From: Planctomycetales bacterium
GTDB taxonomy: Bacteria; Planctomycetota; Planctomycetia; Planctomycetales; Planctomycetaceae
Assembly (NCBI GenBank): GCA_026400835.1
Contig: JAPLOA010000084.1
Location: forward strand, 186,001-250,000
Length of the DNA stretch: 64,000 nucleotides
Direction of reading: 5' to 3'
Within the stretch, counting starts at the first letter, position 1. Each line of letters starts with the position of its first letter. Under the pieces are notes generated by a model. It was given only the letters and a program-made list of their open reading frames with translations. It was not told where the DNA came from and searched no databases. This document shows positions 26,825-36,249 of this stretch, in pieces. The position numbers and the translations under genes are program-made.

Positions 26825-28507
26825 ATGGCACGTATAGTCCTGTTGAAAGACGGTCAGTCGTTTCCCTACGAACTGAAGAGCTTTCCTGCGCGGATGGGAA
26901 GACATCCTGACTGCAATGTTCAGGTGGACTCCAATATGGTGTCCAGGTTTCATGCTCAGCTTGTCGAGGTTGACGGCAAGATCATGCTGGAGGATCTGGC
27001 CAGCGGCAACGGTTCCTCAGTGAACGGCAAGGCGTTGGAGAAACATCAGCCACATCCTCTACATCACAACGATCGCATTAAGCTCGGCCCGATCAAGTTT
27101 CGCTTTGAGGATGAAGGTGAAGATTCATCAAGTGGAATGATTGCCGGACTGGATCTCAGTGATGGTGCGACGTCGACAATTATGGGCTCCGCGTCGGCTC
27201 GAGGTTTTGGCGTGTTTGAGGTTCGTCCTGAGGACAAGCTTCGCGGCATTCTGAAAATCAATCAGAGCCTTGCTGGGTTGATTGATATTGGCGGGATCGC
27301 GATCAAGATTCTGGATACTCTGTTTGAGATCTTCCCTCAGGCTGATCGCGGCACGATCCTGATGAAAGAAGAAAGAGGCGCTCGGACTCCGCAGAATGCT
27401 CCTCAACGCAGATTTGTTCCGGCGGCTCAGAAGCGACGACAGGAAGGCGATGATGAATCTGTGCGACTCAGTCGGACGATTCTGGACCGCGTGTTGAACG
27501 ATAAGGCCGGGATTCTTTCGGCTGACGCCGCGAATGATTCGCGGTTCAGTGCCAGCGAATCGATCTCAAGCCTGACGATTCACTCGATGATGTGCGTACC
27601 ACTGTTAAGCATCGAGGGTGAGCCTTTTGGCATCATCAACCTCGATACCCAGAATCCGATGAAGCGATTTACGGATGAAGATCTGGAACTGCTGCTGGCT
27701 GTCGCCAATCAGGCCGCTCACTCCTATGAAAACGCTCGGCTGATGCAGTCGTATATCGACAAGCAGAAGCAGGATAAAGAGATGAAAATCGCCAGCGGCG
27801 TTCAGAGAGCGCTGTTGCCGGAAAAGCTGCCGGAAGTACCAGGATATCGGTTTTACGCGTCGTACGATGCGGCTCAGGCGGTTGGTGGAGACTACTTCGA
27901 CTGCTTCATGATCGGCGAACGAAAAGTTTGTATCTCGTTCGGAGATGTGGCGGGAAAAGGCGTTCCTGGCGCTTTGATCATGTCGCGTATCGCCAGCGTT
28001 GTACAGAACACCATGAGCTTCACGGATGACGTCGCCCTGGCTATTCACAGAATTAATTCCCACATGTGTCATAACATGGTGGAAGGTCGCTTCGTGACTT
28101 ACATCCTCGGTGTGATCGATCTCGATACAAACCGGATTACGATTGCAAATGCCGGACACATGTCTCCACTCATCCGTCGCGCAAATGGCGAAGTAGACGA
28201 GATCGATGATTCCACAATCGGCATTCCGATCGGCATCATGGACGAATATCCGTATGAAGTCATTGAGCGGGAAATCGGTGAAGGCGAAATGTTTATCCTG
28301 ATCACCGACGGTGTGGATGAAGCCATGGATCCCAACGGGGAATTGTACACGAAAGAACGCGTGCGTGAGTTCGTGGGGACTGGTTCTCCGGATCCCGAAG
28401 AACTCGGCCGCGCACTGCTGTCAGATGTTCGACGACATGCGAATGGGCGAGATCAGAATGATGATATCACGATCATGACGTTCGGTCGCTTCTCCGTGGG
28501 CAAGTAG
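26825..28507 (+). CDS. FHA-GAF-PP2C (SpoIIE/RsbU-type) phosphatase
   Basis: 560 residues. An FHA domain occupies residues 1-95 with the phospho-threonine-binding marks GRHPDCNVQV, SRFHA and NGSSVNG. A GAF domain follows (about 150-320; GILKINQSLAGLIDIGG ... MMCVPLLSIEGEPFGIINLDTQ), then a coiled linker and a SpoIIE-type serine phosphatase with metal residues in VGGDYFD, GDVAGKGVPGAL and ITDGVDEA. It probably reads phosphorylated partners through FHA and a small ligand through GAF, then dephosphorylates an anti-sigma antagonist or similar target. No partner anti-sigma gene is adjacent. The start is ambiguous among 26798 (TTG), 26813 and 26825. Confidence 0.9.
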   Translation: MARIVLLKDGQSFPYELKSFPARMGRHPDCNVQVDSNMVSRFHAQLVEVDGKIMLEDLASGNGSSVNGKALEKHQPHPLHHNDRIKLGPIKFRFEDEGEDSSSGMIAGLDLSDGATSTIMGSASARGFGVFEVRPEDKLRGILKINQSLAGLIDIGGIAIKILDTLFEIFPQADRGTILMKEERGARTPQNAPQRRFVPAAQKRRQEGDDESVRLSRTILDRVLNDKAGILSADAANDSRFSASESISSLTIHSMMCVPLLSIEGEPFGIINLDTQNPMKRFTDEDLELLLAVANQAAHSYENARLMQSYIDKQKQDKEMKIASGVQRALLPEKLPEVPGYRFYASYDAAQAVGGDYFDCFMIGERKVCISFGDVAGKGVPGALIMSRIASVVQNTMSFTDDVALAIHRINSHMCHNMVEGRFVTYILGVIDLDTNRITIANAGHMSPLIRRANGEVDEIDDSTIGIPIGIMDEYPYEVIEREIGEGEMFILITDGVDEAMDPNGELYTKERVREFVGTGSPDPEELGRALLSDVRRHANGRDQNDDITIMTFGRFSVGK

Positions 28508-29002
28508 TGCGGTGTTAAGTCCTGAAGTGCCACGTGGAGATTGTTGTCTGACCGGGTTTCGATGCGTAAAATGCCCGCTCCGGCTGAGAGTCAGATCGTC
28601 ACGCAGTAGTGACACGTTGCCGATGAAGCGAATTCTGGCATTCAAACGAGACAAGTTATAACGGCCACCTGTACAGCAGGCTCCAACCGGCCAGTTCCAT
28701 GATGGGGGCGCAACCACCGTTCGTTTGAATGACGGCGGACGATGTGAGGCGATCCGCCCGGAATCGCTGGCGATCTCAGCGAATCTGCTCGATCACGTGT
28801 TTGATGTGCTGGTTGCACTGCGTAGATTTCATGCCAAGCAACTGCCATGCCCCCGCGTCCGATGGCCGTGTTCGAACCGGACGTCGCGCGCAATCAACAG
28901 GGCGGAAAGACAGTCCGGGCACTCAAACGCATTAACACTGTACGCGGCGAAGCCCTGATTGGCGATGCCGCGATTCTTGAGTTGAGCTTCTGGACGATGT
29001 GA
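28508..29002. other. Intergenic stretch between convergent genes, no confirmed gene
   Basis: Nearly 500 bases between the phosphatase and a small minus-strand gene. A minus-strand frame ending at 28829 encodes a short zinc-ribbon-like stretch (FECPDCLSALLIARDVR), but it has no start codon after its upstream stop. It may be a remnant. The other open frames look random. Confidence 0.4.
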
Positions 29003-29245
29003 TCAGCGATGATATCCAAGAGATGTCATCACGTCGAACAGCTCTTCGAAAGTGATGAATCGGCGACGGTATGCGATTTTGTAATCGTCGATTGCATTGG
29101 CCAGCTCGGCGACTTCCGGGCGAGCTGATCGGTCACCATCGCGAAATTGGCGACGCTCAGTCACGGCGGTTGGTACAGCGACATCTCGCTGACGGCGTTC
29201 AACGAAGACTGCGGTTGGTGCTTCCAGAAGAATCTGCTCGGCCAT
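29003..29245 (-). CDS. Small conserved hypothetical protein
   Basis: An 80-residue protein from ATG 29245; the frame extends to 29311 but the added residues look non-coding. The C-terminal half (ERRQFRDGDRSARPEVAELA followed by AIDDYKIAYRRRFITFEELF and a final SLGYHR) has the look of a family of small planctomycete proteins I have seen many times as unnamed neighbours, ending in a helical RRFIT(Y/F)EE(L/M)..V..SLGY module. I cannot cite a name. It is soluble, with no signal. It lies downstream of the PQQ-propeller gene on the same strand. Function unknown; the basic helical C-terminus would be compatible with nucleic-acid or protein binding. Confidence 0.6.
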   Translation of the reverse strand: MAEQILLEAPTAVFVERRQRDVAVPTAVTERRQFRDGDRSARPEVAELANAIDDYKIAYRRRFITFEELFDVMTSLGYHR

Positions 29246-29458
29246 CTCACGTCTCACACTGAAATTGCGACAGAAAGTCAGGCGAGAAATTCGGCTGCAC
29301 ATTTCAGTCATCCGTGAACCATTGGTTGCAATTGGTCGACTCGCAAATCATTTTCCAGTGAGGCATGCTGATTCGGGAGTGGCCCCGATTCCGTTCTTCG
29401 GAGTTGCACGGTTCTGCTGTCTCTTCGGGTAAATTCGATTATGTGGGCCACTGAATGA

Positions 29459-31072
29459 TCAGGGTTGTAAGGCTGCAGGAAGCAGATAACACGCTGCTTC
29501 CGCGGCATTTCGAACATACAAACGACCGCGGTTGACGACCGGAACGTTCCATGTTCGCTCGTTAAGGGCCTCCAGGCGAGTCACCTCGATGAACTTCTCC
29601 GGCGTCGCCTCCACGATCGCGACGAAGCCCGGCTCAGATTGCACCAACAGTTTGTCGCCCCAGAGCAGGATCTGACCATAGCGATATCGACCGCCCTTCC
29701 ACATGCGTTCGCCTGTCCGCACATTGAGGCAGGCCAGAATTCCATCATCAAGCCCGTAGACGTAATCGCCCAGCGAGACGGCTTCGTTGAACTTCAGCTT
29801 CATGTTCTTGTTTGGCGGCCAGACTTCTTTGGGGCGATTGTTGTCCACCTGCGTTGGATCGATCATGACGCAGCCGGAGTCATAGCCACTGCTGAGGAAC
29901 AGTTGATTCTCAAACCGCATGGGCTGCCCCACATTGATCTTGTACTGGTTCGTCCATGGATATTCCCACAGCATTTTTCCTGTGGATGGATCGTGACCAG
30001 CCAGCCCATCTCCATGAAAGATCAGCAACTGTGCCACGCCATCAATCGTTTCGATTCGAGGTGAGCAGTAGCCAGCTTGATGGTTACCAGTTGCCCAGAT
30101 AATGTCCCCAGTCTTTCGATCATAAGCGATCACCGCTTTTTCGTTCGCACCACCGGCATCAACAATTAATGTCTCGCCATAAATAAGGGGAGAACCGCTC
30201 ATTCCCCATTCGATCATTTCAGCACCAGCATCGGTGCAGATGTTTCTTTGCCAAAGCGGAGCCCCGGTGATCGGGTTCAGAGCATTCAGGATTCCCTTCG
30301 CTCCCAGCGCGAAGACCGCGTCGCTTGTCACAGTCGGGGTTGCGCGGGGCCCGGTTGCTCCCTGAGCTGTGTCATAGCGAGCCACGTCTTCTCGCCGCCA
30401 CAATTCTTTTCCAGTCTCAGCTTCGTAACAGACGACGCACTCCATGGGGCCTCGTTGTTCCTGAGTGAAAAGGCGTGATCCTGCGACTGCAAATGAGGAC
30501 CATGCATCACCAACCGGATGCCGCCACAGTTCCTTCGGAGGATTCGTCTTCCAGTCGAACGAGCATTGTGGCTCCGCGATAATTCGATCACCAGTGGCGC
30601 CGCAATAGCGTGGCCAGTCCGCGTCTGTGATCTCCAGTGTCGCTGAGGCTTCTGTTTTTGGTGCATCAATCGATGTTGTGGGCGCGTTCTCTGACAACCA
30701 TTTCTGAGCTTGTTCACTGGACGACGGCGGATCCCAGGTAAACTGAACTCGCGGTCGCATGTCGCCATCAAAATCGATCTTGCGAATGCTCAAATAAAGC
30801 CCGCCAAAGCCCACGATACCCAGCAGCACAAGTGTGAGCAGTCGTGTTCGGAGCGTGAACCCCGAGAACAGAATCCACCACGCAAGAATGGCGAAATACG
30901 TTCCGCCGACGCAGTAGAAATTGCGAATCATGCGATACGTGTTATCCGGCGTCAGCCGATTCACCGTCACCGTCACAAAGAGGCCGAAGATCAAGGTCGC
31001 GAGGCCGCTTCTCCAGCCAATGCGTGTTGCGGTTGATGGATTCGAATTCGAGACGTTTTCGGGGCTGTTCAT
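29459..31072 (-). CDS. Membrane-anchored PQQ-binding-like beta-propeller protein
   Basis: 537 residues. Three or four N-terminal membrane helices (GLATLIFGLFVTVTVNRL, TYFAILAWWILFSGF, LLTLVLLGIVGFGGLYLSI) precede a periplasmic eight-bladed propeller of the PQQ/quinoprotein type, with blade motifs such as LFTQEQRGPMECVVCYEAET, LNALNPITGAPLWQRN, VIAYDRKTGDIIWATG and LACLNVRTGERMWKGG. The propeller resembles BamB and PQQ-dehydrogenase-like proteins; no active-site Cys-Cys pair typical of alcohol dehydrogenases was seen, so it may be a binding or scaffold protein. ATG 31072 is chosen because GGAAG lies 9 bases upstream (another ATG at 31081 is directly on the ribosome site). Confidence 0.87.
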   Translation of the reverse strand: MNSPENVSNSNPSTATRIGWRSGLATLIFGLFVTVTVNRLTPDNTYRMIRNFYCVGGTYFAILAWWILFSGFTLRTRLLTLVLLGIVGFGGLYLSIRKIDFDGDMRPRVQFTWDPPSSSEQAQKWLSENAPTTSIDAPKTEASATLEITDADWPRYCGATGDRIIAEPQCSFDWKTNPPKELWRHPVGDAWSSFAVAGSRLFTQEQRGPMECVVCYEAETGKELWRREDVARYDTAQGATGPRATPTVTSDAVFALGAKGILNALNPITGAPLWQRNICTDAGAEMIEWGMSGSPLIYGETLIVDAGGANEKAVIAYDRKTGDIIWATGNHQAGYCSPRIETIDGVAQLLIFHGDGLAGHDPSTGKMLWEYPWTNQYKINVGQPMRFENQLFLSSGYDSGCVMIDPTQVDNNRPKEVWPPNKNMKLKFNEAVSLGDYVYGLDDGILACLNVRTGERMWKGGRYRYGQILLWGDKLLVQSEPGFVAIVEATPEKFIEVTRLEALNERTWNVPVVNRGRLYVRNAAEAACYLLPAALQP

Positions 31073-31276
31073 TGCGATCATCTTCCAACGAGACGTGGTG
31101 GGATTGTGGGAAGATAATCAAATGCCGTATGTCAGACGAGATCGATCTGGGATGAATGGAAGGCCACAAAAGCCGTAGCGCGAATAAGTCGGTAGAGTGC
31201 GTCGAGTTGTGTCGTCGCTAAATCATGTTCTGCGGCTCATGAATCGGAATAATCGAACTCATTTAGTGCATGTTGC

Positions 31277-31373
31277 AAAACGTCGCTGCTCCGCAGCTTG
31301 GATCGTGGTTGGGAATCGTGACCAGTGGCTGAAGCCACAGGCTATCAAGACGCCGCTGCTCCGCAGCGAATTG
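31277..31373 (+). repeat. Family-1 palindromic repeat unit 1
   Basis: Forward unit: hairpin GCTGC-TCC-GCAGC at 31285-31297, hairpin GTGGCT-GA-AGCCAC at 31325-31338, then GCTATCAAGACGCC and a second GCTGC-TCC-GCAGC at 31355-31367. Confidence 0.85.
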
Positions 31374-31470
31374 CAGGTGGGCCACAGAATATCTGGTCGG
31401 TCTCAATTGGTGAGTGTCCTTTAGGTCCAACGTTTGGCTGACTCTTTTTGATGTGGTCCGACCAGTTGTG

Positions 31471-31562
31471 ATTGGCTGCAGAGCAGCCGCGTCACGATAG
31501 CCTCGGGCTTCAGCCCGAGGTCCACGATCACACATGAACCCAAAGGTCCGGAGGAGCGACGC
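31471..31562 (-). repeat. Family-1 palindromic repeat unit 2 (inverted)
   Basis: Inverted copy: GGCTGC-AGA-GCAGCC at 31474-31488, GATAG, then the 9-bp stem CCTCGGGCT-TC-AGCCCGAGG at 31501-31520, and a degenerate CTCCGGAGGAG end. It stops 1 base before the stop codon of the membrane-protein gene. Confidence 0.85.
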
Positions 31563-31563
31563 C

Positions 31564-31974
31564 TTAGTTTGTCTTTGACCAATGGCGTCGGAACCAATCC
31601 AGGACTTTCATCAACAATTCAGAAGTCAGCGTGGGGATAAGGATCATCCAGAGGATCATTTTCTGGTTGGGAGCCCATCCCAAGGCGTAGAGATAACTTG
31701 AAATAGAAAACGAAAGGCATGCCATGAGCCAGAAAAGTCCGTTACATATGGCACGACTCTGACGCTGATGCTTCCAAAGAAGGATCACGAGCATTGCAAA
31801 TCCGAAACCGTAGTGGACATACATCGAGAAAAGGTAGACGCTGTCCACGATTGCCCTCGTGACGATACCGTGCACAATCGCAACGCACGAAAGCACAATA
31901 ATGAAGAGCGTCGGTGCGAATCGTCGACCGGAATCGTTTGTGGTATTGGGGGCTACGTAGGGATTTTGATTCAT
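31564..31974 (-). CDS. Small multi-pass membrane protein
   Basis: 136 residues with a short hydrophilic N-terminus beginning NQNPYVAPNT, an NPYxAP-type start common to small planctomycete membrane proteins, and four hydrophobic segments (LFIIVLSCVAIVHGIVT, SVYLFSMYVHYGFGFAMLVILLW, GLFWLMACLSFSISSYLYA, MILWMILIPTLTSELLM). No catalytic motif is visible and the function is unknown. It is enclosed with the IS200-like transposase between two blocks of family-1 repeats, so it may be a passenger or simply the neighbour in which the repeats landed. Its stop codon abuts repeat unit 2. Confidence 0.75.
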   Translation of the reverse strand: MNQNPYVAPNTTNDSGRRFAPTLFIIVLSCVAIVHGIVTRAIVDSVYLFSMYVHYGFGFAMLVILLWKHQRQSRAICNGLFWLMACLSFSISSYLYALGWAPNQKMILWMILIPTLTSELLMKVLDWFRRHWSKTN

Positions 31975-32015
31975 TTATTCCATGCCCTTCCTGACTACGG
32001 ATCACCAGGCGACAA

Positions 32016-32480
32016 TCATCCCGTATGTTCATCGTCGAAAAGGTATCTTTCTTCAAACTGGATCTCATGTCGAATCAGCAGGTCACGATATTCATCCACG
32101 AATGATTTCACACGATGACGCTCTTCCTGCCGGGCTATGTAAGCAGCGACGTCTGGCATGTTAGATCTGCTAACCGTGAAAGCAGCGAAACCTCGTTGCC
32201 AGTGAAATCCGCCTGAGCAATGTCGATTGTCGTTGATCCATTTCGACGAACTGGACTTGAGGGCTCGAAGCATGTCTGACACAGCAATCCGCGGTGGGAT
32301 GCCGCACAGAATGTGGACGTGATCGTCGATGCCTCCGATCGCATCAAAATGGCCGCCTTCGCTGTTGATGATACCGCGGATGTATGCGTAGAGCTCCTTC
32401 CTGAATTTCACCTTGAGCAACGGCCGCCGAAACTGAGTGCCGAAGACGATGTGATACTTCAGGAAGGTGTGTGTTGACAT
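32016..32480 (-). CDS. tnpA: IS200-like / REP-associated Y1 transposase
   Basis: 154 residues from ATG 32480. It is a single-domain Y1 HUH transposase: metal-binding HxH at His54/His56 (GIDDHVHIL), nucleophile Tyr114 (DVAAYIARQEE), and the terminal FEERYLF motif typical of the IS200-like proteins. These enzymes cut and join single-stranded DNA at hairpins. No tnpB or IS608-type partner is present. The gene sits alone at the head of a minus-strand pair with a membrane-protein gene and is surrounded by six copies of a palindromic repeat, as expected if the protein recognises them. All catalytic residues are intact. Confidence 0.88.
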   Translation of the reverse strand: MSTHTFLKYHIVFGTQFRRPLLKVKFRKELYAYIRGIINSEGGHFDAIGGIDDHVHILCGIPPRIAVSDMLRALKSSSSKWINDNRHCSGGFHWQRGFAAFTVSRSNMPDVAAYIARQEERHRVKSFVDEYRDLLIRHEIQFEERYLFDDEHTG

Positions 32481-32624
32481 ACGGCAGGCTTGCATAGCGT
32501 TTTTGAGGGGTTGTGTTCATCATATACCTAGGGTCGATATTTGGTCAAGGTGGGTGCAGTCGTGGTTGAGCCCATGGAGCTCGGATCACATCACAGCACG
32601 ATTGGCTTCGGGGGAGTGTGGCGC

Positions 32625-32716
32625 GATTCGCTGCGGAGCAGCTGCGTCTCGATAGCCTCGGGCTGAAGCCCGAGGTAAGCAATCACACATGAACCCAAAG
32701 CTCCGGAGGAGCGACG
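32625..32716 (-). repeat. Family-1 palindromic repeat unit 3 (inverted)
   Basis: Stems GCTGC-GGA-GCAGC (32630-32642), CCTCGGGCT-GA-AGCCCGAGG (32656-32675) and GCTCC-GGA-GGAGC (32700-32712). Confidence 0.85.
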
Positions 32717-32820
32717 CAAGCGCGGGCCGAGATTCGGGTCATGGTATTCGAATCGCGGCGGGTTGTTATTCATAGGGGGGCGAGATCGCGATCGTTGATC
32801 TGCCATCACCTGTTGGCCGC

Positions 32821-32920
32821 AAAACGTCGCTGCTCCGCAGCTTGGGATGTTTTGTGGGCACGTGACCTGTGGCTAAAGCCACAGGCTATCAAGACGCCGC
32901 TGCTCCGCAGCGAATCGCAG
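32821..32920 (+). repeat. Family-1 palindromic repeat unit 4
   Basis: Stems GCTGC-TCC-GCAGC (32829-32841), CCTGTGGCT-AA-AGCCACAGG (32866-32885) and GCTGC-TCC-GCAGC (32899-32911). Confidence 0.85.
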
Positions 32921-32991
32921 ACACATGTCGAGCTTTGCTCGATTGCGGTCGCTCATGTCGCAGGCCACATCGATTTATCGGCCGCCTTACA

Positions 32992-33082
32992 ATTGGCTGC
33001 GGAGCAGCCGTGCTTTGATAGCCTCGGGCTTCAGCCCGAGGTTTCCGGAGTTACCCAATCGAAAAGCTCCGGAGGAGCGACG
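32992..33082 (-). repeat. Family-1 palindromic repeat unit 5 (inverted)
   Basis: Stems GGCTGC-GGA-GCAGCC (32995-33009), CCTCGGGCT-TC-AGCCCGAGG (33022-33041) and GCTCC-GGA-GGAGC (33066-33078). Confidence 0.85.
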
Positions 33083-33187
33083 TAAACGCGGGCCGAGATT
33101 CGGGTCATGGCATTCGAATCGCGGCGGGTTGTTATTCATGGGGGGCGAGATCGGGCTCGTTGATGCAACGTCACACGTCCGCCCTGT

Positions 33188-33280
33188 TACGTCGCTGCTC
33201 CGCAGCTTGGGGTATTGTCGGGCACCGTGACCTGAGGCGAAAGCCTCAGGCTATCAAGACGCCGCTGCTCCGCAGCAAAT
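33188..33280 (+). repeat. Family-1 palindromic repeat unit 6
   Basis: Stems GCTGC-TCC-GCAGC (33194-33206), CCTGAGGC-GAAA-GCCTCAGG (33231-33250, now with a GAAA tetraloop) and GCTGC-TCC-GCAGC (33264-33276). Confidence 0.85.
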
Positions 33281-33349
33281 CGCTATGGGCCCCCCGAGCT
33301 TCGCCCGGATGCAATTCTTCCAATCGGCTTCGATCGCGATGTGCCATTC

Positions 33350-36016
33350 CTACCCCTTCGCCAGCTGCCTCAGCACCGTATGCAGAATCCCACCGTTGCG
33401 GTAGTAGACGACCTCAACGGGCGTGTCGATGCGGCAGGTGGTGACGAAGTGGATCTGGTCGCCGTTAGGTTTCTTCGCCGTGACTTCAACGGCCTGGCGA
33501 GGTTCCAGTTTGTCGCTCAGGCGGATGTCGAAGACTTCGTTACCGTCGAGATCAAGCGACTCGCGGCTTTCGCCTTCGCGGAACTGCAGCGGCAGAACGC
33601 CCATGCCGACGAGATTCGAGCGGTGAATTCGCTCGAAGCTGGTCGCAATGACGGCGCGGATTCCGAGCAGATAGGTTCCCTTGGCAGCCCAGTCGCGGGA
33701 GGATCCGGTACCGTATTCTGCACCGGCCAGAACGACGAGCGGAGTTCCTTCTTCCTTGTACTTCATTGCGGCGTCGTAGATCGAAGTCTGTTCGCCGCTT
33801 GGGAAGTGAATCGCCACGCTGCCTTCAGTACCAGGAGCGATCAGGTTTTTCAGACGCACGTTCGCGAAGGTTCCGCGAGTCATCACGCGGTCGTTGCCTC
33901 GGCGAGCTCCGTACTGGTTGAAGTCTTCCGGCTTTACGCCCTGAGCCTGCAGGTACTTTCCGGCCGGGCTGCTGGCTTTGATCGAACCAGCCGGGCTGAT
34001 GTGGTCGGTGGTTGTGGAATCGCCCACGGAGACGAGGCAGCGCGCGCCTTCAATCGACTCAATCGGTGAAGGTTCAACTGGCATGTCGACGAAGAACGGT
34101 GGCTCCTGCACGTAGGTACTCTTTTCATCCCACTGGAAAATGTCACCCGTGCTGCTCTGAATCTTCTGCCATTCCTCAGGACCCAGAGTCGCCTTGCCGT
34201 ACTGCTCCGTGAACATCTCCGGAGTCATCGACGAAGCAATCGTGTCGGCGATTTCTTTCTGTGATGGCCAGATGTCTTTCAGATAGACGTCTTTTCCGTC
34301 GGAGCCCTTGCCCAGCGGCTGAGTCACGAGGTCGATGTCCACGGTGCCCGCGATTGCATAAGCAACAACCAGCGGGGGACTCGCCAGATAATTTGCTTTC
34401 ACGAGCGGGTTAACTCGACCTTCAAAGTTTCGATTACCCGACAAAACCGCCGCAGCGACCAGGTCACCCGATGTAACCGCCTTGCCAACGGCCTCTGGCA
34501 GAGGACCGCTGTTGCCGATGCAGGTCGTGCAGCCGTAGCCAACCGTCTGGAAACCAAGTGCATCCAATGCTTTGTCCAGGCCCGACTTTTCGAAGTACTC
34601 GGTGACCACTCGGCTTCCAGGAGCCAGGCTTGTCTTCACCCATGGCTTGCTGGTCAGACCCTTCTTGACAGCGTTGCGAGCCAACAAGCCTGCACCGATC
34701 ATTACGCTTGGATTGCTTGTGTTCGTGCAACTGGTGATCGCCGCGATGACAACGGCACCATCGGTGATGCTGCCAGTGCTGCCTTCGACCTTCACAGGAG
34801 TTGTGACTGTGGCCTTGCCGAACGTCGCACTGCGATCCTTTTCCCAGGATGACAGCATGTCCTTCAGCAGGATGCGGTCCTGAGGACGCTTTGGACCGGC
34901 CATCGATGGCACAACGTCGCCCAGATCCAGCTTCAGCGTGCTGCTGAAACGCGGCTCCGGCGAATCGGCCGTACGGAACAATCCCTGAGCCTTGTAGTAG
35001 CGTTCAACTAGGTCGATCAAATCTTTCGGGCGACCGGTACGTTCCATGAATCGAAGCGTTTCGGCATCGACCGGGAAAAAGCCCATCGTCGCACCGTATT
35101 CGGGTGCCATGTTCGCAAGCGTTGCTCGGTCGGCCAAGCTGAGTGCATCCAGACCTGGGCCATAGAATTCGACGAACTTGCCCACAACCTTGTGAGCTCG
35201 CAGCATCTGAGTCACAGTCAACACGAGGTCAGTGGCCGTTGAACCTTCTGGCAGTTGACCAGACAAACGGAAACCCACGACTTCCGGGGTCAGCATGTAG
35301 ATCGGCTGACCGAGCATGACGGCTTCGGCTTCGATCCCGCCCACGCCCCAACCGACAACGCCCAGTCCGTTGATCATTGTCGTATGGCTGTCGGTACCGA
35401 CGAGACTGTCCGGGTACGCAACGCCGTCGGTCGTCATGACAACAGTCGCGAGGTATTCCAGGTTGACCTGGTGAACGATCCCGGTTGCCGGTGGGACAAC
35501 GCGGAAGTTGTTGAACGCCTTCTGAACCCATCGGAGGAACTGATAGCGTTCCATGTTGCGTTCGAATTCAATTTCGACATTGTGCTTCAACGCGAACTTC
35601 GATCCGAATTCGTCAACCTGCACACTGTGGTCGACGACCAGGTCACACGGAACCAGTGGATTGATCTTCTTTGGATCTCCGCCCATTCGCACCATCGCGC
35701 TCCGCAGAGCGGCGAGGTCGACGACAGCCGGCACGCCAGTAAAGTCCTGCAGAACAACTCGGCCCGGCTTGAACGGGACTTCAACTTCGGCTGGCTTCGC
35801 AGCATTCCAGTTAGCGAGGTTATTTACGTCGTCAGCGGTGACGATAAAGTTGTCCACATTACGCAGGCACGCTTCGAGCAGCACGCGAATTGAGAATGGC
35901 AGCGTGTTGATGTCACCAATGCCGTCTTTGATCAGCTTCGGCAGGCTGAAATACTTAACGTTACCAGCAGCGGTTGACAGTGTGGCTTCGGCACCGAACG
36001 GATTGGTGTTGCTCAT
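33350..36016 (-). CDS. acnA: Aconitate hydratase
   Basis: 888 residues, the full length of the AcnA/IRP-type aconitase that interconverts citrate and isocitrate in the TCA cycle. The three iron-sulfur cysteines lie in [13 protein letters not shown] and [14 protein letters not shown]. The C-terminal swivel domain has [39 protein letters not shown] and [14 protein letters not shown]. No frameshift or missing residue was noted. The gene stands alone; its stop lies right after the family-1 repeat array, which may also act as its transcript 3' end. No other TCA genes are nearby. Confidence 0.97.
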   Translation of the reverse strand: MSNTNPFGAEATLSTAAGNVKYFSLPKLIKDGIGDINTLPFSIRVLLEACLRNVDNFIVTADDVNNLANWNAAKPAEVEVPFKPGRVVLQDFTGVPAVVDLAALRSAMVRMGGDPKKINPLVPCDLVVDHSVQVDEFGSKFALKHNVEIEFERNMERYQFLRWVQKAFNNFRVVPPATGIVHQVNLEYLATVVMTTDGVAYPDSLVGTDSHTTMINGLGVVGWGVGGIEAEAVMLGQPIYMLTPEVVGFRLSGQLPEGSTATDLVLTVTQMLRAHKVVGKFVEFYGPGLDALSLADRATLANMAPEYGATMGFFPVDAETLRFMERTGRPKDLIDLVERYYKAQGLFRTADSPEPRFSSTLKLDLGDVVPSMAGPKRPQDRILLKDMLSSWEKDRSATFGKATVTTPVKVEGSTGSITDGAVVIAAITSCTNTSNPSVMIGAGLLARNAVKKGLTSKPWVKTSLAPGSRVVTEYFEKSGLDKALDALGFQTVGYGCTTCIGNSGPLPEAVGKAVTSGDLVAAAVLSGNRNFEGRVNPLVKANYLASPPLVVAYAIAGTVDIDLVTQPLGKGSDGKDVYLKDIWPSQKEIADTIASSMTPEMFTEQYGKATLGPEEWQKIQSSTGDIFQWDEKSTYVQEPPFFVDMPVEPSPIESIEGARCLVSVGDSTTTDHISPAGSIKASSPAGKYLQAQGVKPEDFNQYGARRGNDRVMTRGTFANVRLKNLIAPGTEGSVAIHFPSGEQTSIYDAAMKYKEEGTPLVVLAGAEYGTGSSRDWAAKGTYLLGIRAVIATSFERIHRSNLVGMGVLPLQFREGESRESLDLDGNEVFDIRLSDKLEPRQAVEVTAKKPNGDQIHFVTTCRIDTPVEVVYYRNGGILHTVLRQLAKG

Positions 36017-36249
36017 GAGATAGCTCGGAAGGTTTTAATCGAGAATTTGGGGCAGGTTGTATTCGTTTTTGTCGCCATGGGCCGAAGATTGGTGGCCGGA
36101 CGAGTCAGGTGTGCGGGAATTGTAGAGAAGTCAGTGGTTCTCGCAATTGCACCCGTAACCGCCGAGAATTGCCGCGAAGTCTGCGAAAATAATGGGAATT
36201 CCGCAGGTTGATCGGCTGGCCGCTGCATTCCTCGGTGCAGAAATGGTGA

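Larger units (their letters stand above)
32496..33349. mobile_element. Family-1 repeat array, duplicated doublet, next to the Y1 transposase
   Basis: Four repeat units alternate in orientation (-,+,-,+): 32625-32716, 32821-32920, 32992-33082, 33188-33280. A spacer of about 65 bases beginning GCGGGCCGAGATTCGGGTCA recurs nearly unchanged at 32720-32787 and 33088-33152, so a doublet plus spacer has been duplicated in tandem. No other gene is seen here before the aconitase stop at 33350. Confidence 0.8.

Noticed and set aside
28855-28885. tRNA-like T-loop (GTTCGAACC)
   Set aside because: Flanking bases do not form a T-stem and no acceptor or anticodon arm can be drawn.
28829-28983. Zinc-ribbon-like fragment (CPDCLSALL) on the minus strand
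   Set aside because: No start codon after the upstream stop; too short and unsupported. Could be a decayed remnant.
31277-33280. Family-1 repeats as integron attC sites
   Set aside because: No integron integrase, no cassette genes in a head-to-tail array, and no consensus core R sites; the alternating orientation fits REP-type doublets better.
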